Position numbers and translations under genes: made by a program. The notes below the pieces were generated by a model. That model was not told the DNA's origin and made no database searches. It saw nothing but the letters and a program-made list of their open reading frames with translations. Below are positions 9,801-17,874 of a stretch of 64,000 nucleotides of DNA, piece by piece (within the stretch, counting starts at the first letter, position 1; each line of letters begins with the position of its first letter). The stretch is from Mucinivorans hirudinis (GTDB taxonomy: Bacteria > Bacteroidota > Bacteroidia > Bacteroidales > Rikenellaceae). Location of the stretch: assembly GCA_000723505.1 (NCBI GenBank), contig HG934468.1, positions 1,210,798-1,274,797 on the forward strand, in the 5' to 3' direction.

Positions 9801-10032
9801 GTTGGTTGGTGCGCCCGTGCCGGGGACAATGACCGCCGTATGGTGGGAGACCCAAATCGACCCCTCGCTGGTGTTTGGTATTCCGCAGGTAGCCGTTCAG
9901 GATATGCGCGGTAAGTATCACGAAAACACGGAGCTACAACCCGATATCGAGGTTTACAACCGCCCCGAAGAGGTGCTCGCCGGCAAGGACTACCAGTTGG
10001 AGGTTGCCGTGAAGGAGCTTATGAAGAAGTAG
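6895..10032 (+). CDS. tricorn-type S41 protease, secreted
   Basis: Tricorn-like proteases degrade peptides downstream of other proteases. The 1045-residue protein starts with a signal peptide (MLKHLLSLAALFIVGAATAQ). It continues with PD40/WD-like beta-propeller repeats (residues about 25-560; ISPDGKTIAFTY, WSPDSKKIAFASNRDG), the tricorn C1 region, a PDZ domain (about 760-830) and the S41 catalytic domain. The tricorn catalytic set can be placed: Ser735-His736 in NGSHTGAR, nucleophile Ser953 in DNYSNAHGF, and Glu1013 in HENTELQPD. All are present, so the enzyme is probably active in the periplasm. DUF2461 follows 4 bp later. Confidence 0.92.
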   Translation: MLKHLLSLAALFIVGAATAQSPLWLRGSAISPDGKTIAFTYKGNIFTVPVTGGKAKAITTNAAHDTRPVWSPDSKKIAFASNRDGSFNVFLTSAEGGVAKKITTNSSNEYPVTFADANTILFTAGTVADAKSDMFPSGTFFQVWSVDTKGSRPQLYNSLPLDNIAVKNGKVLYNDVKGYEDPWRKHHTSSITRDVWLLENGKYKKLTDFKGEDRNPVWASDGTTYYYLSEQDGTFNVYKNSINGGKAQQVTAHKKHPVRYLSIADDGTMAYSYDGELYTVKDGGKPQKIAVEIVADEFEPEVRTQFLSGGVGQMAVSPSGKEIAFIVRGDVYVTSTDYNTTKRITNTPEQERDVDFSPDGRSILYSSERNGIWNIYQSSIVREGEKQFTYATDIVEKPVTNAKVASFQGRYSPDGKQIAYLEDRTTLKVADLATGKSRTILDGKFNYSYSDGDQYFTWSPDGKYILSKYIGIGGWNNPDMALIEVANGNVTNLTESGYSDGGGKWVLDGRAMLWGSDRAGMRSHGSWGATADAYLMFFDDEAYDRFRMTKEEAEVNPKDTTKKELKLDLDNRRNRIIRVTGNSSSLADFVLSKDGNKLYYLTSFEGQPDLWERDFKENTTKILVKGAGWGSLTPDKEGKNIYMASGGGLKKIEVASGKVTPIAFNAQFDHKAAAERQYIFEHAWQQVADKFYVVDIHGVDWKGYREAYSRFLPYINNNFDFAEMLGEMLGELNGSHTGARYRPFGGAALAVASLGAFFDNGHKGDGLLIEEIIAGSPLQKYGSKVQKGEIITKIDGTQISAGADYNSLLAGKAGKQIELTIYNPTTKHTYNQPIKAISQGENGELLYRRWVQQRRDMVSQISGGKVGYVHVRGMNSESFREVYAELLGRYRQCDAVVIDTRHNGGGWLHDDLATLLSGKEYQKFTPRGNYIGSDPYNKWTKPSIVLQCEDNYSNAHGFPWLYKELGIGKLVGAPVPGTMTAVWWETQIDPSLVFGIPQVAVQDMRGKYHENTELQPDIEVYNRPEEVLAGKDYQLEVAVKELMKK

Positions 10033-10036
10033 AGAT

Positions 10037-10696
10037 ATGGAACAGATTATCACCTTCCTTTCGCAGTTGAACGACAACAATAATCGCGAATGGTTTGCTG
10101 CCCACCGCGACCAGTATCGGCAAGTGCAGCAGCTAACCAACCATATTGCGGCAGAGCTTATCGCGCAGGTATCGCTCTTTGACGGTGACATCGCCCCACT
10201 TGCTCCTGCCGATTGCACCTATCGCATCTATCGCGACACCCGTTTCTCGTCCGACAAGACCCCGTATAAAAACCACATAGGAATTTACCTGTGCCGCGGC
10301 GGAAAAAATTCGGGTTATGCCGGCTACTATCTCCACTTGGAGGCTGACAATAAATGTATCATCGCCGCGGGACTCTACTGTCCCGAGGCTAAGGTACTCA
10401 AAAGCGTGCGTGAGGAGATTGACACGAATGGGGCTCGGTTTATTGAGGCGCTCAATGCAGCAGAGGGTTTTGCTTTGGATGGTAGCGACCGCCTCAAGCG
10501 ACTGCCCAAAGGCTATTCGCAGGAAAACCCCTATGCCGAATACCTGAAATATAAACACTTTACTCCAATGAAGCACATCGAGCAGGGGGAGTTATTCGAT
10601 TCCGATAGCATCGCAAGGGTCGCCAAGGAATTCGAAAAGTGTAAACCGCTAAATGATATTTTGAACCGCGCCGTAAATTTTGCGAGGGAAATGTAA
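10037..10696 (+). CDS. DUF2461 family protein
   Basis: The 219-residue protein belongs to the DUF2461 (TIGR02453) family: it opens with FLSQLNDNNNREWFAAHRDQY and carries TYRIYRDTRFSSDKTPYKNHIG and GYYLHLEADN. The biochemical role of the family is not known to me. There is no signal peptide. It begins 4 bp after the tricorn protease gene and looks co-transcribed with it. Confidence 0.85.
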   Translation: MEQIITFLSQLNDNNNREWFAAHRDQYRQVQQLTNHIAAELIAQVSLFDGDIAPLAPADCTYRIYRDTRFSSDKTPYKNHIGIYLCRGGKNSGYAGYYLHLEADNKCIIAAGLYCPEAKVLKSVREEIDTNGARFIEALNAAEGFALDGSDRLKRLPKGYSQENPYAEYLKYKHFTPMKHIEQGELFDSDSIARVAKEFEKCKPLNDILNRAVNFAREM

Positions 10697-10705
10697 AAAA
10701 TTTCT

Positions 10706-10733
10706 TTTGTAACAGAAAAAAACATTAACTTTG
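10706..10733 (+). promoter_or_regulatory. promoter for the FKBP lipoprotein gene
   Basis: TAACTTTG at 10726-10733 is a good -7 box, with a TTTG at 10706-10709. The 16-bp spacing is shorter than the usual 19-21, so the -33 assignment is weaker than the -7. Confidence 0.5.
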
Positions 10734-10770
10734 CGGCTTGAAAGTCTAAAAAATTAACATAAAATCAAAA

Positions 10771-11484
10771 ATGAAAAAGCAAATCATTATTGCCGTTTTG
10801 GCAATCGCGTCGATTTTCACATCTTGCTCAGGTGGCGGTGCATCGCTTAAAACTCAAAAGGACTCCGTGTCGTATGCAATCGGTATGCAACTTGGTGGGA
10901 TGGCTTTTGGATTCGACTCTACAATCAACGTTGAGGCAGTTGTAGCCGGCGTTCGTTCGTCTTTTGCCAAGGATAGCAAGTTCACAGCCGAGCAGGCACA
11001 AAACGTAATCCAACTCTATGCTCAGGTTAAGCAAGAGGCTGATATGATTGCGTACCGTGAAAAACACACCAAGGATTCAATCGCAAATGCAGCTGAATCT
11101 AAAGAGTTTTTGGCAAAGAAAGAGGCTGAGGCTGGGTTCACCAAAACAGAGAGCGGTCTTATATACAAGATTGAAAACCCCGGTAGCACTCCTAAGGTAA
11201 ATGAGGGTGACGAAATTTCGGTAAACTTCACACTTTACAATGCGAAGGGCGAAAAAATCCAATCCAACCTTGATTTCGGTACAGAACCAATGAAATTCCC
11301 AATGAACAGTGGTATGATTAAGGGTTTTGTTGAGGGTGCAACTCTAATTGGTAAAGGTGGCAAAATTACTATGGTTTTACCGGCTGAACTTGCTTATGGT
11401 ACAAATGGCAATGGTCGCGATATAGGTCCTGAATCAGCGCTTATGTTTGAAGTTGAAGTTATTGATATAACACCAAATAAATAA
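10771..11484 (+). CDS. FKBP-type peptidyl-prolyl isomerase, lipoprotein
   Basis: The 237-residue protein has a lipoprotein signal with Cys19 (IASIFTSCSGGG), an N-terminal FkpA/Mip-like helical dimerisation region (about 25-125; SVSYAIGMQLGG, AAESKEFLAKKEAEAGF) and an FKBP domain (about 140-235; GDEISVNFTLYNAKGE, ELAYGTNGNG, LMFEVEVIDI). It would act as a folding catalyst anchored to a periplasm-facing membrane. It is a monocistronic gene with its own promoter and a strong intrinsic terminator. Confidence 0.92.
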   Translation: MKKQIIIAVLAIASIFTSCSGGGASLKTQKDSVSYAIGMQLGGMAFGFDSTINVEAVVAGVRSSFAKDSKFTAEQAQNVIQLYAQVKQEADMIAYREKHTKDSIANAAESKEFLAKKEAEAGFTKTESGLIYKIENPGSTPKVNEGDEISVNFTLYNAKGEKIQSNLDFGTEPMKFPMNSGMIKGFVEGATLIGKGGKITMVLPAELAYGTNGNGRDIGPESALMFEVEVIDITPNK

Positions 11485-11514
11485 ATAAAAGTATTGCGTA
11501 AGTGATACGTTTCG

Positions 11515-11550
11515 GTCGGTTTGGGAGCATTCCCAAACCGACTTTTTTTT
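11515..11550 (+). terminator. intrinsic terminator of the FKBP gene
   Basis: GTCGGTTTGGGA (11515-11526) pairs perfectly with TCCCAAACCGAC (11531-11542) across a GCAT loop and is followed by eight T residues. Confidence 0.92.
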
Positions 11551-11707
11551 ATGGCTTTATAACATCTTAATGCTATGTTAATAACTTATTGATATTGACA
11601 ATAATAACCCTCATTGCTACACCTCGCTTGATGCGGAATGACGATAACCCAAATTTTTAACAAACTTTTGATTAACAAAAGGTCTAGAAAATGTTAATTA
11701 TTTGAAC

Positions 11708-11715
11708 TATCTTTG
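11708..11715 (+). promoter_or_regulatory. -7 element of the phosphate transporter promoter
   Basis: TATCTTTG lies 42 bp before the transporter start and matches the Bacteroidota -7 box. No well-placed TTTG -33 element was found. The rest of 11551-11707 is AT-rich with no recognisable gene. Confidence 0.55.
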
Positions 11716-11756
11716 CATCATAAAAAATATTACGCGCAATTCGTAACCAATTAAAT

Positions 11757-13979
11757 ATGGATAACATTTATCTTGTCATTCTTATTATCTTGATGGCACT
11801 CGCCGTATCCGACCTCGTTGTTGGGGTGAGTAATGACGCTGTCAATTTTCTTAATTCGGCTTTGGGCTCAAAGGCTGCTCCGCGTTGGCTGATTATGGTG
11901 GTTGCCTCGGCAGGTATTTTGTTGGGCTCTATCTTTTCGAGCGGTATGATGGAGGTCGCCCGCAGCGGGGTATTCTATCCCAGCCAGTTTCATTTCCACG
12001 ATATGATGCTGCTCTTTCTGGCGGTTATGTTCACGGATGTGATACTGCTGGATATGTTCAACACCTTTGGCCTGCCTACCTCCACGACAGTTTCGCTGGT
12101 CTTTGAGCTATTGGGAGCAGGCGTGGCAGTGGCACTCTATACGATGCCTGCCGGAGAACATATCTCAACCTATATCAATGCAGGGAAGGCAATGGGTATC
12201 ATCTCGGGTATTCTCTCCTCGGTGGTAATTGCCTTTGTAACGGGTACGGTTGTGATGTTCGTCACGCGGGCAATATTCTCGTTCAGATATCAACGCTCAT
12301 TTAAGTATGTTGGTGCTTTTTGGTGCGGCATCGCTCTGACAGCCATCAGCTACTTCGCCATCTTCAAAGGACTTAAAGGATCAACCATTATGAGTGCCGA
12401 ATTGGTCGATTTCCTCAACAACAGCAGCACAATCTTCTTGCTTTCGGTTTCGTTCGTGTTTTGGACTCTCACTATGGGATTCATCCAGTGGGTGTTCAAA
12501 TTCAACATCCTCAGACTGACCGTACTGGCGGGTACTATGTCGCTAGCGTTGGCTTTTGCCGGCAATGATCTCGTGAACTTTATCGGGGTATTTATGGCAG
12601 GAAAAAGCACCTATGACGCAGGGGCTGAGTTGGTGGCGCAGGGGGGCGATTTGTCTACGCTAAAGATGACTGCTTTGGAGGGAAAAGTCACAGTGGATTG
12701 GATATATCTCTTTGCTGCGGGTCTGATTATGACCATTACCCTTTGGTTCTCAAAGAAAGCTCAACGGGTTACCGAAACCGAGATTAGCCTTGCACGTCAG
12801 GATTCGGGAGTTGAACGTTTTGGCTCTACGGCTCTTTCGCGCGCATTGGTGCGCTCGGCGGTAAATTTCAACAAGAAGTATGAGCGTTACACGCCTACGG
12901 CTGTGCAACGATACATAGAACGCCGATTCCGCCCAATCGAAGAGCTGGATGTAAACCAAGCTCCATTTGACCTGATACGTGCAACTGTCAATCTGACCTG
13001 CGCCTCGATTCTTATTGCAATGGCAACATCGCTAAAACTGCCTCTTTCAACCACTTACGTCACCTTTATGGTGGCAATGGGTAGTTCACTGGCAGACCGT
13101 GCTTGGGGACGCGAGAGTGCAGTTTATCGCATAACCGGAGTGCTCACGGTAATATCGGGTTGGTTCTTGACTGCATTTATCGCATTTACGGTGGCATTTA
13201 TCGTTGCTATGATTCTGATGGCGGGTGGCGAGATTGCCATATACGTTATGGCTGCCATTTGTGCATATCTGCTTATTCAAAGTAAGATTCTCTTCAGCCG
13301 CCGTCGCAAGAAAGAGGCACAGCAAGACGATGAATACGAAGAACTTACAGGAATAGATATCGTCAAGCGTTCGCAGGAGGAGATTACAACTTCTATGGAG
13401 AAGATGACTGACATATATAGCCAGACAATCACCGGTCTTTTAATGGAAGATAGAAAATTATTAAAGGATATGATGCGTCAGGCGGATGAAATGTACGAAA
13501 AGGCACACGAACGCAAACACAAAATTATGCCTGTACTACGTCAATTAGAGGAGCACAACATAAGCCAGGGACACTACTTTGTGCAGGTTGCCGACTACCT
13601 CAATGAGGTGGCTAAAGCGCTGGTTCACATCACTCGTCCCAGCTATGCCCATATTGATAACAACCACCAAGGGCTATCCATTGAGCAGGCAGATGACTTA
13701 CGACGTATCAATTTGGCGGTGTCTCATATCTACGAGCGTTTTAATAATATGCTCAAAACCGATAACTACACAGACCTTGGTCAAACCCTTGAAAAGCGCG
13801 ATAAACTCTTTGAGCTTCTCGCCGATGTTACCACAAATCAGGTTAAGCGTGTAATTGACAACGACTCATCGGCACGTAGCTCGATGCTGTTCCTCAACAT
13901 TATTACCGAAACCAAGACTATGCTCCTGCAATCGCGCAACTTGATTAAGTCGCAAAAGCACTTTATAGAGCAACAGTAG
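11757..13979 (+). CDS. inorganic phosphate transporter (PHO4/PiT family) with PhoU-like tail
   Basis: The 740-residue inner-membrane protein is a PiT/PHO4-type phosphate permease. The duplicated family signature is visible as GVSNDAVNFLNSALGSKAAP (about 23-42) and AGNDLVNFIGVFMAGK in the second half, among about 11 hydrophobic segments that extend to residue 510. A soluble helical region (about 520-740; EEITTSMEKMTDIYSQTITG, many charged helices) resembles a PhoU-like domain fused to the permease. In many bacteria that function is a separate protein, so the tail may regulate uptake. A strong bidirectional hairpin separates it from the convergent next gene. Confidence 0.9.
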   Translation: MDNIYLVILIILMALAVSDLVVGVSNDAVNFLNSALGSKAAPRWLIMVVASAGILLGSIFSSGMMEVARSGVFYPSQFHFHDMMLLFLAVMFTDVILLDMFNTFGLPTSTTVSLVFELLGAGVAVALYTMPAGEHISTYINAGKAMGIISGILSSVVIAFVTGTVVMFVTRAIFSFRYQRSFKYVGAFWCGIALTAISYFAIFKGLKGSTIMSAELVDFLNNSSTIFLLSVSFVFWTLTMGFIQWVFKFNILRLTVLAGTMSLALAFAGNDLVNFIGVFMAGKSTYDAGAELVAQGGDLSTLKMTALEGKVTVDWIYLFAAGLIMTITLWFSKKAQRVTETEISLARQDSGVERFGSTALSRALVRSAVNFNKKYERYTPTAVQRYIERRFRPIEELDVNQAPFDLIRATVNLTCASILIAMATSLKLPLSTTYVTFMVAMGSSLADRAWGRESAVYRITGVLTVISGWFLTAFIAFTVAFIVAMILMAGGEIAIYVMAAICAYLLIQSKILFSRRRKKEAQQDDEYEELTGIDIVKRSQEEITTSMEKMTDIYSQTITGLLMEDRKLLKDMMRQADEMYEKAHERKHKIMPVLRQLEEHNISQGHYFVQVADYLNEVAKALVHITRPSYAHIDNNHQGLSIEQADDLRRINLAVSHIYERFNNMLKTDNYTDLGQTLEKRDKLFELLADVTTNQVKRVIDNDSSARSSMLFLNIITETKTMLLQSRNLIKSQKHFIEQQ

Positions 13980-13993
13980 ACACGTAATTTGTC

Positions 13994-14045
13994 CAATCAA
14001 AGAGCAGCGCAACCCACCATCTTGGGTTGCGCTGCTCTTTGATTG
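13994..14045. terminator. bidirectional terminator between convergent genes
   Basis: A perfect 23-bp stem (CAATCAAAGAGCAGCGCAAC... at 13994-14016 with its complement at 14023-14045) and a 6-nt loop lie between the ends of the phosphate transporter and the hydrogenase-like gene. Confidence 0.85.
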
Positions 14046-14059
14046 AGATAGCGACAAAA

Positions 14060-15475
14060 CTACAAGTCGTTCCCGCAATAGGAGAGGTTAAAACTCTTAT
14101 TACTGACCGGAAAATCTGAAATCTGTGCCCCTCGTACCGAGAGAGCCAGCATTATCCAATTATGGAAAGAGGGGTCATAGATTTTGTACTGCGCAATCTC
14201 TCCGTCACTGTCGGTAAGGGCGACGTGGACAATTTCGCCCCTCCAACCCTCTACACTACCCCACAGGAGGCTGTCGGGTTCGAGTTTGAAATCATAGATA
14301 GGTGGCTCGGAAACGTGTGGGCACAAATGGGTCAAAATAATGTTGTAGGAGGCTTCAATCTCCGCGATGCGCAGGTGCAGGCGTGCCATCAAGTCGCCGG
14401 ATGTTTCGATGGAGGGCTCAAATTCAGCATTGTTCATCATCCGCCCATCCCGCACCAAGCCCGCCTGACGAGCCGCCATACCCACTGCCCCCACCTGAAA
14501 AGCCTGTTGATGGGTGGTTACGCATATCTCCTCGAAACGCGCTAATAGAGTGGGAGTTGATAGTATGTTGTGTGACACGGACTTAAATCTGCGGATGACT
14601 TCGCCCAGCACCGCGCGAATGTCTTCGCATAGCTCCGCTGTCAGAGGATAGTGACACCCGTGGGCACGGATTAGACCCTTGCCGAAACGGTTGCCGCACC
14701 AACGTTGCATAGTATTTATAACCAATGTTCTAAGCGCCTCGCACGCAACCTGCCCCAACTGATACGCCACATCCATACATAGCGCCCCAATGTCGGCTAA
14801 GTGCATCGCAATGCGCTCCATCTCCAGGGCTATGACGTAGTGCGGCTGCTCTGTGGCGGGGTTCATCAACCTTGCCATCGCCACGGCGTGTGCCACCGCC
14901 GAATCGCCCGCAATACTCTCAGCCAAACAAATCTGCCTCAGGCGGTTATTTGTCGTTTTTATCAACTCTTCGACACCGCGGTGTTGATAACCGAGAGCAA
15001 TTTCCAGATGCAATATCTTCTCTCCGTTACAGATAAATCTGAACGCACACGGCTCAATCACCCCCGCGTGTACAGGTCCGACATTGACCAAATGAAGAGC
15101 AGGATTTGTGGTATCGTAAAATGGGTAGTTCTCTATTCGCGAGTGGATATTTTGACGGTTAAAAGGAAACCTCACCGGCTTGAGCCACGGATGCCCCTCG
15201 AAACGAACGCCGTAAAGTTCCGAAATTTCGCGCTCGTAAACAAAAAGTTGTGAAATATCAGACGACACCAAATTGCCAACATCGTAATAGTCGCGATAGT
15301 GCGAAAGAATCTTTGTATCTCCCTTATTGTCAGCGAATAGGCAATAAAAACTCAAGCCACCACCCTCTCTGTGAGCAAAGTATGCAAGACACCTCCACTG
15401 CTCGTTTCCGAGAATTTGACCACTCTCGGAAACGAAATCTTTGTAATTGAGGGATGTGATATTATTTTTTTTCAA
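14060..15475 (-). CDS. NuoC-NuoD/group-4 hydrogenase-like large subunit lacking NiFe cysteines
   Basis: The 471-residue protein joins a 30-kDa (NuoC/HycE N-terminal) domain (about 1-110; EREISELYGVRFEGHPWLKP) to a 49-kDa/NiFe large-subunit domain (about 125-471; EIALGYQHRGVEE, EMERIAMHLADIGAL). In true [NiFe] enzymes four Cys in CxxC pairs hold the metal. Here the first position has only Cys183 (QICLAESIAG) and the C-terminal DPCxxC is DPSFHNW. It is therefore a hydrogenase-fold subunit without the metal site, as in complex-I-like members. Such proteins normally sit in an operon with membrane and FeS subunits, but this gene stands alone in the window. Confidence 0.85.
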   Translation of the reverse strand: MKKNNITSLNYKDFVSESGQILGNEQWRCLAYFAHREGGGLSFYCLFADNKGDTKILSHYRDYYDVGNLVSSDISQLFVYEREISELYGVRFEGHPWLKPVRFPFNRQNIHSRIENYPFYDTTNPALHLVNVGPVHAGVIEPCAFRFICNGEKILHLEIALGYQHRGVEELIKTTNNRLRQICLAESIAGDSAVAHAVAMARLMNPATEQPHYVIALEMERIAMHLADIGALCMDVAYQLGQVACEALRTLVINTMQRWCGNRFGKGLIRAHGCHYPLTAELCEDIRAVLGEVIRRFKSVSHNILSTPTLLARFEEICVTTHQQAFQVGAVGMAARQAGLVRDGRMMNNAEFEPSIETSGDLMARLHLRIAEIEASYNIILTHLCPHVSEPPIYDFKLEPDSLLWGSVEGWRGEIVHVALTDSDGEIAQYKIYDPSFHNWIMLALSVRGAQISDFPVSNKSFNLSYCGNDL

Positions 15476-15633
15476 TTTTTAACAACTTTTTTCTTGCAAT
15501 TACAAAAATAATTTTCTAACTTCGTATCGTAGAAATACAAAAAAATCCCAAAAACCCAAAACTAACCTACGCTCGCTCTATCTTTAGGCGAGCAAAAAGA
15601 GGGGTGACCTCGACCGATGACGGCGCAAGCTGC

Positions 15634-16926
15634 CTAAGAGTTGATGTCTTCCCTCTTTTCGTTGTTGGTGGGTAGACTCTGTTTTTTTGTAAAATTGTAG
15701 CTGAAAAATGCGGCATAGAGATTTTGCAGGGTGCGCGACTTGTTATTGGCAATGATGAGTAGCGAGGTGAGTATGATGCTGAAAAATACTACGGCATATG
15801 TAATATTCTTAATGGCAGCCCCTTCGGGCATACCTGCCATCGCCGGAATCGTAGCCAACACAGCCGCAGCCAACCCCTTGGGAGAAATCATAGAAATGAT
15901 GCTCTTATCCATCAACGTAGCGCTCTGTGGCGAACGATATTTGGCAATAAAAAGTCTTATCACATAGAGCACCACCGTTACCACCCCACCAAGAAGCAAC
16001 GACTGAGTGTCATCATAAACTATTGATATACCTATGTATACAAAGAAGAAAGTTTTTAGCAGAAAGGTAATTTCACGCAAGAAAACCAGTTCCGTGTCGT
16101 TGAGTTTATGAGGTTCGCCCCCCATCAGTTTGCGGAATATGAAACTTGTAAAGTTATCGAGGTTTGCCATCGTTATGCCGAAGGAGAGAGCTGAAATAGC
16201 ACCGTTGAAGCCCAGTAGTTCCGATACCCCATACATCACAAAAACGAAAGCAGGTGTGGTGAAAATCGAGTTTTGGATATTGCGTATTCGAGTGATTATA
16301 TTCGACCAAATCAATCCGCCAAAGACCCCGATAATTATCGCCAATACGAAGGAAGATATTACTGTTCCGATAGTTATGCCGATATTTATCTCTCCCTCAA
16401 TGAAGGTTTGAATGCAGGCAAGGGCGAGCACGATACAGAATACGTCAGTGAGTGCAGACTCGAGTATAAGCACCGTTTTGGTCTCTTCACCGATTTTAAG
16501 CTTGCTCACAATCGGTATTACTACTGCCGAGGAAGTGCCCCCCATAATCGCCCCTAGGGTCAGTGAGGCGAGAAGCGAGAAGTCGAAAAAAAAGTATGCT
16601 ATCGCCGTGACGGCAGCCACAAGCACAATCAGGCTACTCATTGTGAGAGACATAGTACTTTTCCAAACTTTTTTAAGAGTTTGCAGCGACATTGAAGTCC
16701 CCCCCTCGAAAAGGATAACAACCAGAGTGATTGTTGTAAAAACAGGACCCACAGTTCCGAAGTTAGCAGGCGACAGCACTCCGGTAATCGGACCCAAAGC
16801 CACCCCGACAATAATCAAAAGGAGCACATCGGGCACCATCTTCTTAGAAAATAACGATGCAAAAAGGTGCGAAAGAAACACAAGCAGCCCAATGGAGACA
16901 AGGGCTATGGGAATTGATGAGTTCAT
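15634..16926 (-). CDS. Na+/H+ (cation:proton) antiporter, CPA1 type
   Basis: The 430-residue integral membrane protein has about 12 hydrophobic segments and the CPA1/NhaP pattern: an early VALGPITGV, LFEGGTSMSLQTLKKV, then GAIMGGTSSAVVIPIV and LILESALTDVFCIVLALA with the acidic ion-binding region, and SPKGLAAAVLATIPAM near the end. It would exchange monovalent cations for protons in the inner membrane. The C-terminus is short, without a TrkA/RCK regulatory domain. The 158-bp spacer on its 3' side and the 86-bp spacer on its 5' side suggest single transcription. Confidence 0.9.
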   Translation of the reverse strand: MNSSIPIALVSIGLLVFLSHLFASLFSKKMVPDVLLLIIVGVALGPITGVLSPANFGTVGPVFTTITLVVILFEGGTSMSLQTLKKVWKSTMSLTMSSLIVLVAAVTAIAYFFFDFSLLASLTLGAIMGGTSSAVVIPIVSKLKIGEETKTVLILESALTDVFCIVLALACIQTFIEGEINIGITIGTVISSFVLAIIIGVFGGLIWSNIITRIRNIQNSIFTTPAFVFVMYGVSELLGFNGAISALSFGITMANLDNFTSFIFRKLMGGEPHKLNDTELVFLREITFLLKTFFFVYIGISIVYDDTQSLLLGGVVTVVLYVIRLFIAKYRSPQSATLMDKSIISMISPKGLAAAVLATIPAMAGMPEGAAIKNITYAVVFFSIILTSLLIIANNKSRTLQNLYAAFFSYNFTKKQSLPTNNEKREDINS

Positions 16927-17012
16927 ATTTTGTTTTTTTTAATGCCGAGTTAATAGGATAAACAAGTCCCGCGTATGCAGCTGGTTTGGAACATCAACCA
17001 AAGGGGCAAGCA

Positions 17013-17429
17013 TCATTTCTGCTGATTCTTGAGCACTGCAACCATCTCTCCCTTTTCGTCAAGCAAAAGAAGAAACTCGCCTTCGATTTTCAGATTGACA
17101 ACCGCGTGCAGAGCCTGCACAAACTTATCCTCATCTTGAGAATCCGGGCACATTTTCATTGTAGAACCCACGTTCTTAATCTCTATGCTCCCTTTGTCAA
17201 AGAGTGAATAACCTCCGAAAAAGTTGTTGCAGGGAGCTGTGCCATAGATCATTTTGTCGGCAGCATCGAAGCGGAGAGATATACCGCTGGCTGTTATTGG
17301 CTTACCGTACAATTCTACTAGTTCCCACCCTCTCTTTTCGAGGTTTCCTACAACCGGGCTACCCTTGCGGCAGGTACAACAAGCGGTGAAAACTATCGAA
17401 ATAGCTATCAATGAAAAAAATCTAAACAT
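17013..17429 (-). CDS. META-domain (HslJ-like) lipoprotein
   Basis: Starting at the ATG at 17429 gives a 138-residue protein with a lipoprotein-like signal (MFRFFSLIAISIVFTACC) and one META domain (RGWELVELYGKPI, GTAPCNNFFGGYSL, STMKMCPD, FVQALHAVVNLKIEGEFLLLLDEKG). The frame is open to 17474, but that start would place coding sequence over the ridA promoter region. META domains occur in heat-shock and envelope lipoproteins such as HslJ; the role here is unknown. The gene is divergent from ridA and their -7 boxes face each other. Confidence 0.85.
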   Translation of the reverse strand: MFRFFSLIAISIVFTACCTCRKGSPVVGNLEKRGWELVELYGKPITASGISLRFDAADKMIYGTAPCNNFFGGYSLFDKGSIEIKNVGSTMKMCPDSQDEDKFVQALHAVVNLKIEGEFLLLLDEKGEMVAVLKNQQK

Positions 17430-17436
17430 AATTTTA

Positions 17437-17459
17437 TATCTTTGCATACTGCAAAGGTA
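17437..17459. promoter_or_regulatory. back-to-back -7 boxes for ridA and the META lipoprotein
   Basis: TATCTTTG (17437-17444, plus) serves ridA at 17477 and TACCTTTG (17459-17452, minus) serves the META gene at 17429. The two boxes form an imperfect palindrome around a CATACTG centre. Both leaders are short (about 25-30 nt). Confidence 0.55.
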
Positions 17460-17476
17460 CGAAAACGAACTCAATT

Positions 17477-17854
17477 ATGAAAAAAATAATCCACACCGAC
17501 AACGCCCCCGCAGCCGTAGGACCCTACTCACAGGCAATCCTCGCAGGCAACACCTTATATATTTCGGGACAAATTCCCGTAAACCCCGTCACCAAAACCG
17601 TTCCCGAGACCATCGAGGAGCAGACCGAGCAGTGTCTGAAAAATGTGGAAGCGATTCTCTCAGAAGCCGCTTTTACGAAAAATGATGTTGTTAAATCCAC
17701 TGTTCTACTGGCAGATATGGCTGATTTTGGGGCAATGAACGAAGTCTATGCCGCATTTTACACTGGCGAAAAACCCGCCCGCGTCTGCTATGGCGTTGTG
17801 AAACTTCCATTGGGAGTGAAGGTGGAGATAGAAACAATAGCCTACAAGGAGTAA
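17477..17854 (+). CDS. ridA: RidA-family enamine/imine deaminase
   Basis: The 125-residue protein is a typical RidA/YjgF/UK114 protein, which hydrolyses reactive enamine/imine intermediates released by PLP enzymes. Visible landmarks are APAAVGPYSQAILAGNTLYISGQIP at the N-terminus and KPARVCYGVVKLPLGVKVEIE with the conserved Arg near the C-terminus. It is cytoplasmic. The ATPase/TOPRIM pair begins 20 bp downstream on the same strand. Confidence 0.95.
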   Translation: MKKIIHTDNAPAAVGPYSQAILAGNTLYISGQIPVNPVTKTVPETIEEQTEQCLKNVEAILSEAAFTKNDVVKSTVLLADMADFGAMNEVYAAFYTGEKPARVCYGVVKLPLGVKVEIETIAYKE

Positions 17855-17874
17855 AAACATAAACGGATACGGCG

